From the NCBI GenBank assembly GCA_900548635.1, contig URLP01000053.1:1-10564 (forward strand): a stretch of DNA of 10,564 nt, written 5' to 3'. Position 1 is the first letter of the stretch. Each line of letters starts with the position of its first letter. The position numbers were made by a program, and so were the translations under genes. Below the pieces are notes generated by a model, which worked only from the letters and a program-made list of their open reading frames with translations, made no database searches and was not told the origin of the DNA. Shown here in pieces: positions 6,592 through 10,564 of this stretch. The DNA is from an uncultured Megasphaera sp. (GTDB taxonomy: Bacteria > Bacillota > Negativicutes > Veillonellales > Megasphaeraceae).

Positions 6592-7209
6592 TCACCCTTT
6601 CTTCATGACATAAGCGACGACGTTTTTAAGGAGCTGTTCGCCGACGCGGCCGCTCTTTTCCGGATGGAACTGGAAGCCGAGGACGTTGTCCTTGCCGCAG
6701 ATGGCCGGTACGGGCTGGCCGTAGTCGGCAGTTGCGATGACGTCGGGCGTGTCGGCCGGCGCTTTGTGGTAGGAATGGACGAAATAGACGTACGGATGCG
6801 CCGGCAAATCCTTTTGCAGCCAGTGTTCCTGACGGAATTCCAGTTCATTCCAGCCCATGTGGGGCACTTTCAGCTTCGTGTGGAAGGGCACGATTTCACC
6901 GGGCAAAAAGCCAAGGCAGTCGTACGTGCCGCCTTCGTAGCTCTTTTCAAAGAGGGCCTGCATGCCCAGGCAGACGCCCATGAAGAACTTGCCGCTCTTG
7001 ACCTGTTCCTGCAGGAGCGGGATGAGGTCGAATTTCTGCAGGTTGCCCATGGCATCGCGGATGGCGCCGACGCCGGGCAGTTCGACCATATCGGCGTCGC
7101 GGATGACCGCCGGGTCGCGGGTAATGACGGCTTCGATACCCAGGCGCTTCCAGGCATTATAGACATTGGCCAGATTGCCAACTTCATAATCGATGATTGC
7201 AACTTTCAT
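6592..7209 (-). CDS. hisH: imidazole glycerol phosphate synthase, glutaminase subunit
   Basis: Class I glutamine amidotransferase that releases ammonia from glutamine and passes it through the barrel of HisF. It is 205 residues long, normal for the family. The catalytic triad is complete: Cys80 in the nucleophile elbow GVCLGMQ (78-84), and His182 and Glu184 in GFQFHPEKSG. The PGVGA segment near residue 45 and the conserved YFVHSYH block (142-148) are also family features. The ATG follows the hisB stop TAA without a gap, and the AAAGGGGTG in the last hisB codons can act as ribosome binding site. HisF, its obligate partner, is two genes downstream, with hisA between them as in many bacterial his operons. 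Confidence 0.97.
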   Translation of the reverse strand: MKVAIIDYEVGNLANVYNAWKRLGIEAVITRDPAVIRDADMVELPGVGAIRDAMGNLQKFDLIPLLQEQVKSGKFFMGVCLGMQALFEKSYEGGTYDCLGFLPGEIVPFHTKLKVPHMGWNELEFRQEHWLQKDLPAHPYVYFVHSYHKAPADTPDVIATADYGQPVPAICGKDNVLGFQFHPEKSGRVGEQLLKNVVAYVMKKG

Positions 7210-7794
7210 TTATAACACCCCTTTTGTCGACAAGACGCTCGTTTCGTCCCCTTCGATGCGGACGGCTTCTTTTAAGGCATGGCCCAGGCCCTTGAAGATC
7301 GATTCTACGATGTGGTGGGCATTTTCGCCGTAAAGATTGGTGACGTGCAGGTTCATGCGGCCGTGGACGGCAAGGGCGTAGAGGAATTCCTTGAGCATTT
7401 CCGTTTCAAAGGCGCCGATGCGTTCGACATTCAATTTCACATCATAGACCAGATAAGGCCGGCCGCTGAGGTCGATGACGACGCGCGTCAGGGCTTCGTC
7501 CATCGGGCAGTAGAACATGCCGTAGCGGTTGATGCCCTTCTTGTCGCCCAGGGCCTTAGTCAGGGCGTCGCCGAAGACGATGGCCAGGTCTTCGAGGGTA
7601 TGGTGCGTATCGACGTCGAGGTCGCCGTGGACGTGGAGGGTAATGTCCATGCCGCTGTGGCAGGCCAGGAGGTTCATCATGTGGTCGAAGAAGCCGATGC
7701 CCGTCGTGCCGCCGAAGGTGCCGGAGCCGTCGATGTTCAAAGAGACGGCGATCTGGGTCTCTGCCGTTTCCCGTTCTACTTGTGCACTACGCAT
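7210..7794 (-). CDS. hisB: imidazoleglycerol-phosphate dehydratase (monofunctional)
   Basis: Manganese enzyme that dehydrates imidazole-glycerol phosphate to imidazole-acetol phosphate. At 194 residues it is the stand-alone dehydratase; the HAD-type histidinol-phosphatase domain found at the N-terminus of enterobacterial HisB is absent. The two half-repeats of the family each show their metal-binding cluster: GFFDHM (34-39) with DTHHTLED (62-69, His64, His65, Glu68) in the first, and ENAHHIVES (157-165, His160, His161, Glu164) followed by His172 in the second. Translation starts at ATG 7792-7794, 8 nt before the end of hisC, with GAGGAGG about 9 nt upstream inside hisC. The stop TAA is directly followed by the hisH ATG with no spacer. 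Because the phosphatase domain is missing, another gene must supply that step. Confidence 0.97.
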   Translation of the reverse strand: MRSAQVERETAETQIAVSLNIDGSGTFGGTTGIGFFDHMMNLLACHSGMDITLHVHGDLDVDTHHTLEDLAIVFGDALTKALGDKKGINRYGMFYCPMDEALTRVVIDLSGRPYLVYDVKLNVERIGAFETEMLKEFLYALAVHGRMNLHVTNLYGENAHHIVESIFKGLGHALKEAVRIEGDETSVLSTKGVL

Positions 7795-8863
7795 CTTTGG
7801 CCGCCTCCTCTTTCATGACGGCGGCGACCTTCTGGGCCACGTCGTCTGTAGTGATGGTGATGCGCAGGCAGTTCTTGAGGTCTGCCGCTTTATAGGAGCG
7901 GACACAGATATCTGCCCGGTGCAGGGCTTCGACCATGGCCGGGCCGTCGGGGACGCGGACGAGGACGAAGTTCGTCGCGCTCGGATAGACCGTCAGGTTT
8001 GGCACCTCTGCCAGAGCCTCGCAGAAACGCTGGCGCGCGGCAATCGTCGGCGGCACGTTGTGAGCCAGGATTTCGTCGGCATAGTCCATGGCTGCCAGGG
8101 CCGCATCCTGGGAGAGGATGTTCAGGTTGTAGACCAGTTTCGTCAGGCCCAGGGCGTCGATGACTTCTTTCTGAGCGACGCCGTAGCCGACGCGGCAGCC
8201 AGCCAGGCCGAAGGCTTTCGAGAGCGTGCGGATGACGATCAGGTTGTCGTACTCGCTGAGCTTGGTGATGATGCTCGGTGCGCCGGCAAATTCCAGGTAC
8301 GCTTCATCGATGACGACAAGGTTGTCCGCCGCTTTCAAGAGTGCTTCCACGTAATCCAGGGGCAGGAGCTCGCCTGTCGGGTTGTTCGGGTTGCAGAGGA
8401 CCGTCACTTTCGGCTGGACTTCTTTTATTTTCGCAAGGAAGGCGTCGCGGTCGCGGCGGTAGCCATCGAGGTCGGGCACGGTGATCACTTTGGCGCCCAG
8501 GACTTCCGCGTCGATGCCGTAGATGTCGAAGGTCGGCGTGTGCGTCAGGAGCGTGTCGCCCGGGTCGAGGAAGGTATTCATGATGAGGCTGATGATTTCA
8601 TCGCCGCCGTTGCCGACGAGGACTTCGTCAGCCTTACAGCCGACGTATTTGGCCAACGCTGCCCGCAGTTCTTCGGCGAAGGGGTCGGGATAGTGATAGG
8701 ACGGCGTTTTCGCCAGACGTGCTAAAAAGTCTTCCTTCACTTTTGGAAAATCAAAGATGTTGTACGGACTTTCGTTGGCATTGATGACGGTATGTTCCCG
8801 GATTTCCGGGACGACGTAGGGTTCAAAGGAACGGATGGTCTTGCGGAGCCAATTATTTTTCAT
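7787..8863 (-). CDS. hisC: histidinol-phosphate aminotransferase
   Basis: PLP-dependent class I/II aminotransferase that converts imidazole-acetol phosphate plus glutamate to L-histidinol phosphate plus 2-oxoglutarate. The 358 residues are typical for HisC. Visible motifs: NANESPY near residue 28 (substrate and N-terminal arm), GNGGDEII at 85-92, NPNNPTG at 158-164, DEAYLEF at 186-192 (cofactor-binding Asp and Tyr), the Schiff-base lysine Lys216 in TLSKAFGLAG, Arg224 in the following CRVGY, and the carboxylate- or phosphate-binding Arg334 in NCLRITI. The ATG start is preceded at 7 nt by GGAGG, which is itself coded inside the end of hisD, and the two genes overlap by 11 nt. At the other end hisB starts 8 nt before the TAG stop. 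Some HisC-like enzymes act on aromatic amino acids, but the operon position fixes the assignment. Confidence 0.96.
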   Translation of the reverse strand: MKNNWLRKTIRSFEPYVVPEIREHTVINANESPYNIFDFPKVKEDFLARLAKTPSYHYPDPFAEELRAALAKYVGCKADEVLVGNGGDEIISLIMNTFLDPGDTLLTHTPTFDIYGIDAEVLGAKVITVPDLDGYRRDRDAFLAKIKEVQPKVTVLCNPNNPTGELLPLDYVEALLKAADNLVVIDEAYLEFAGAPSIITKLSEYDNLIVIRTLSKAFGLAGCRVGYGVAQKEVIDALGLTKLVYNLNILSQDAALAAMDYADEILAHNVPPTIAARQRFCEALAEVPNLTVYPSATNFVLVRVPDGPAMVEALHRADICVRSYKAADLKNCLRITITTDDVAQKVAAVMKEEAAKDA

Positions 8864-10145
8864 CGATTCTCCTCCTTACTGCCAGGCCGTGTGCCTGCAA
8901 TCCTTCAACATTGGCAAAGCGGATGACCTTGTCGGCGACGGCCGTAAAGGCGTCCTTGTTGTATTCCAGGAGGCTGCTCCGCTTGACGAAATCATAGACG
9001 CCCAGGGGCGACGAGAAGGCCGCCGTGCCCATCGTCGGCAGGGTGTGGTTCGGGCCGGCGAAGTAGTCGCCGAGGGGTTCCGTCGTGTACTGGCCGATGA
9101 AGATGGCGCCGGCGTTGACGATCTTCGAGACGTAGTCTTCTGCGTCGCTGAAGGCGATTTCCAGGTGTTCCGGCGCGATGAGGTTCATGATTTCCACGGC
9201 CTGGTCCTTATCCTTGACGATGAAGATTTTGGCGTGTTTTTCGATCGATTCGGCAGCGATGTCTTTACGCGGCAGTTCTTCGAGCTGGCGCTGTACTTCG
9301 GCTTCGACTTCGCCTGCAAAGGATGCGTTCGGCGTGACCAGGAAGACAGCGGCGCGGCGGTCGTGTTCGGCCTGGGCCAGGAGATCGGCTGCGACCCAGA
9401 CGGGGTTGGCGTCATGATCGGCGAGGACGCCGACTTCGCTCGGGCCGGCAATCATGTCGATGCCGACGGTGCCGAAGACGAGGCGCTTGGCCATGGCGAC
9501 ATAAGCATTGCCCGGGCCGACGATCTTGAAGACCGGCAGAATGCTTTCCGTACCGTAAGCGGCAGCGGCAATGCCCTGAGCGCCGCCGACTTTATAGATT
9601 TCCGTGGCGCCGGCGACGTGGGCCGCAGCCAGGATGTACGGGTTGACGGAACCGTCTTTGGCAGGCGGTGTGAAGACGGCGATGGACGGGACGCCGGCGA
9701 CGTGGGCCGGGATGGTGTCCATGAGGACCGTCGACGGATAAGCCGCCGTGCCGCCCGGGACGTAGACGCCGACGCGCTGGATGGGCGTGAACTTGGCGCC
9801 TAAGCGGACGCCGGGACGGAAGGTATCAATCCAGGTCTTTTCCACCTGCCGTTGATGATAGGCGCGGATGTTGGCCGCCACTTCTTCGAGGATAGCCATG
9901 AAATCGGGACCGACGATGTCCACGGCCTTGTCGATTTCTTCGGGCGTGACGAGGAAATTATCGAGGTCGACGCCGTCGAAGCGCTTCGTATATTCCTTGA
10001 CGGCAGCGTCGCCGCGTTTTTCAATGTCCGCCAAAATGCCTTCTACAGCTTTGCGGATGTCTTCATTTTCCGCCTGATCGCGTTTCGTGATGCGGCGGAT
10101 GTCGCGTAAGGTCAACCCTTCACTGGGTACATCTATCCATTCCAA
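8853..10145 (-). CDS. hisD: histidinol dehydrogenase
   Basis: Zinc- and NAD-dependent enzyme that oxidises L-histidinol to L-histidine in two steps, the last reactions of the pathway. The 430 residues match the usual family length. The family signature is present (IDMIAGPSEVGVLAD, about 229-243). Expected zinc ligands appear as Gln258 and His261 in QAEHD, Asp360 in GDYFAGPNH and His419 in EGLQAHG; the catalytic Glu-His pair is Glu326-His327 in APEHLEI. The start is a TTG codon: AGGGGGAG at 10152-10159 lies 6 nt before it, and the nearby ATG (10138-10140) is in another frame. The last codons (RRRIDEK) run through the Shine-Dalgarno and start codon of hisC, giving an 11-nt overlap. No missing residues were noticed. 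Confidence 0.97.
   Translation of the reverse strand: MEWIDVPSEGLTLRDIRRITKRDQAENEDIRKAVEGILADIEKRGDAAVKEYTKRFDGVDLDNFLVTPEEIDKAVDIVGPDFMAILEEVAANIRAYHQRQVEKTWIDTFRPGVRLGAKFTPIQRVGVYVPGGTAAYPSTVLMDTIPAHVAGVPSIAVFTPPAKDGSVNPYILAAAHVAGATEIYKVGGAQGIAAAAYGTESILPVFKIVGPGNAYVAMAKRLVFGTVGIDMIAGPSEVGVLADHDANPVWVAADLLAQAEHDRRAAVFLVTPNASFAGEVEAEVQRQLEELPRKDIAAESIEKHAKIFIVKDKDQAVEIMNLIAPEHLEIAFSDAEDYVSKIVNAGAIFIGQYTTEPLGDYFAGPNHTLPTMGTAAFSSPLGVYDFVKRSSLLEYNKDAFTAVADKVIRFANVEGLQAHGLAVRRRIDEK
8871..8877 (-). promoter_or_regulatory. Shine-Dalgarno of hisC inside hisD
   Basis: AAGGAGG lies within the hisD coding sequence (it is part of the codons for the Arg-Arg-Arg near the HisD C-terminus), 7 nt from the hisC ATG at 8861-8863. 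This arrangement favours translational coupling of HisD and HisC. Confidence 0.75.
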
Positions 10146-10151
10146 TTGAAA

Positions 10152-10159
10152 CTCCCCCT
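10152..10159 (-). promoter_or_regulatory. Shine-Dalgarno of hisD (supports TTG start)
   Basis: AGGGGGAG on the minus strand sits 6 nt (TTTCAA) upstream of the TTG at 10143-10145. There is no in-frame ATG close by, so this site decides in favour of the TTG start of hisD. Confidence 0.75.
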
Positions 10160-10171
10160 TAGTTCTCTTGC

Positions 10172-10564
10172 TTATGCCTTCATGCTGTGTTCACGGATGA
10201 CATCCATGAGCTGCTGGATTTCATCATATTTCATCTTAAAGGAAACGGGATTGCAGATCATGCGGGCGCTGAAGTCCATGAAGTACTGCAGCACTTCCAG
10301 GCCGTTGGCCTTTAAGGTATTGCCCGTTTCCACGATATCGACGATGACGTCGGAGAGGCCGACGAGCGGCGCCAGTTCGACAGAGCCGTTGAGCTTGATG
10401 ATGTCGACGCTGTGGTGATGAGCTTCGAAATAGCCGCGGGCGATGCGCGGGTACTTCGTACCGATAGTGATGCGCTTGGTCATGTCGACCTTCTTGCCGG
10501 CGATACCGGCGACGGCCATGCGGCAGCGGCCTTCTTCCCGGCGGCAGAAGACGCCGAGCGCCTC
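10172..10564 (-). CDS. hisG: ATP phosphoribosyltransferase, short form (catalytic subunit), 3' part only
   Basis: Catalyses the first committed step of histidine synthesis, joining PRPP and ATP to give phosphoribosyl-ATP. Only the C-terminal 130 or so residues are in the window; the reading frame is open through the right edge and the start lies outside. The PRPP-binding loop is clear (DIVETGNTLKANGLEV), preceded by the family block TIGTKYPRIARGYF. The protein stops soon after the segment ARMICNPVSFKMKYDEIQQL, which is where the catalytic core ends, so the ACT-like C-terminal regulatory domain of the long form is absent. Known short-form HisG proteins work with the HisS-like partner HisZ, whose gene I expect upstream of the window (inference). 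Stop TAA at 10172-10174; hisD starts 26 nt further on. An internal ATG at 10519 is not the start, because homologous sequence continues upstream of it. Confidence 0.95.
   Translation of the reverse strand, partial: EALGVFCRREEGRCRMAVAGIAGKKVDMTKRITIGTKYPRIARGYFEAHHHSVDIIKLNGSVELAPLVGLSDVIVDIVETGNTLKANGLEVLQYFMDFSARMICNPVSFKMKYDEIQQLMDVIREHSMKA

Noticed and set aside
7529..8725. Long plus-strand open frame of nearly 400 codons opposite hisC and hisB
   Set aside because: It lies antisense to strongly supported his genes, resembles no protein family, and arises from the GC-rich third codon positions of the real genes. The same applies to other long plus-strand frames, such as 8835-9803, 3304-4395 and 2154-3104.
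1..10564. CRISPR arrays, tRNA or rRNA genes, insertion sequences, phage or defence genes
   Set aside because: None seen. The window is filled by housekeeping genes on one strand, with no evenly spaced repeats, transposase motifs or tRNA-like folds noticed.

Overview
All genes in this window lie on the minus strand, tightly packed, so transcription runs from the high coordinates to the low ones. The DNA is moderately GC-rich, most genes have Bacillota-type Shine-Dalgarno sequences, and the histidine genes follow the compact hisG-D-C-B-H-A-F-IE order with a short-form HisG. This suggests an anaerobic Bacillota genome. My best guess is Negativicutes (Megasphaera or Veillonellaceae-like), held with low confidence because the window has no phylogenetic marker that I could compare.

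Region 1 (about 10564 down to 4392) is a nearly complete histidine biosynthesis operon: hisG (cut by the window edge), hisD, hisC, hisB, hisH, hisA, hisF and a fused hisIE. Most junctions overlap by 1-11 nt or have gaps of 0-4 nt; only hisG-hisD has 26 nt. The Shine-Dalgarno of one gene often lies inside the end of the previous one. Together the genes cover every step from PRPP + ATP to histidine except two functions: the HisZ regulatory partner that a short HisG normally needs (probably upstream, outside the window) and histidinol-phosphate phosphatase, since HisB here is only the dehydratase.

Region 2 (4371 down to 2169) continues the same transcription unit with spacings of 20 and 17 nt. 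First comes a HAD-superfamily phosphatase with an unusually large cap insertion, which is an attractive candidate for the missing histidinol-phosphate phosphatase. Next comes an L-Ala-D/L-Glu-type dipeptide epimerase that is broken by a frameshift. The break sits exactly where a conserved loop is missing and is best explained by a deletion of about 19 nt between short direct repeats.

Region 3 (2172 down to 93) is a second transcription unit. A perfect-consensus sigma-A promoter (TTGACA, 17 nt, TATAAT) overlaps the stop codon of the broken epimerase and drives trmB (tRNA m7G46 methyltransferase), followed by an overlapping SEDS-family glycosyltransferase gene (FtsW/RodA type). The roughly 80-nt leader between this promoter and trmB holds two hairpins, the second followed by a T-rich stretch. 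It could terminate the histidine operon, attenuate trmB, or do both.

Bases 1-92 lie beyond the last gene and hold only a short degenerate heptamer repeat.
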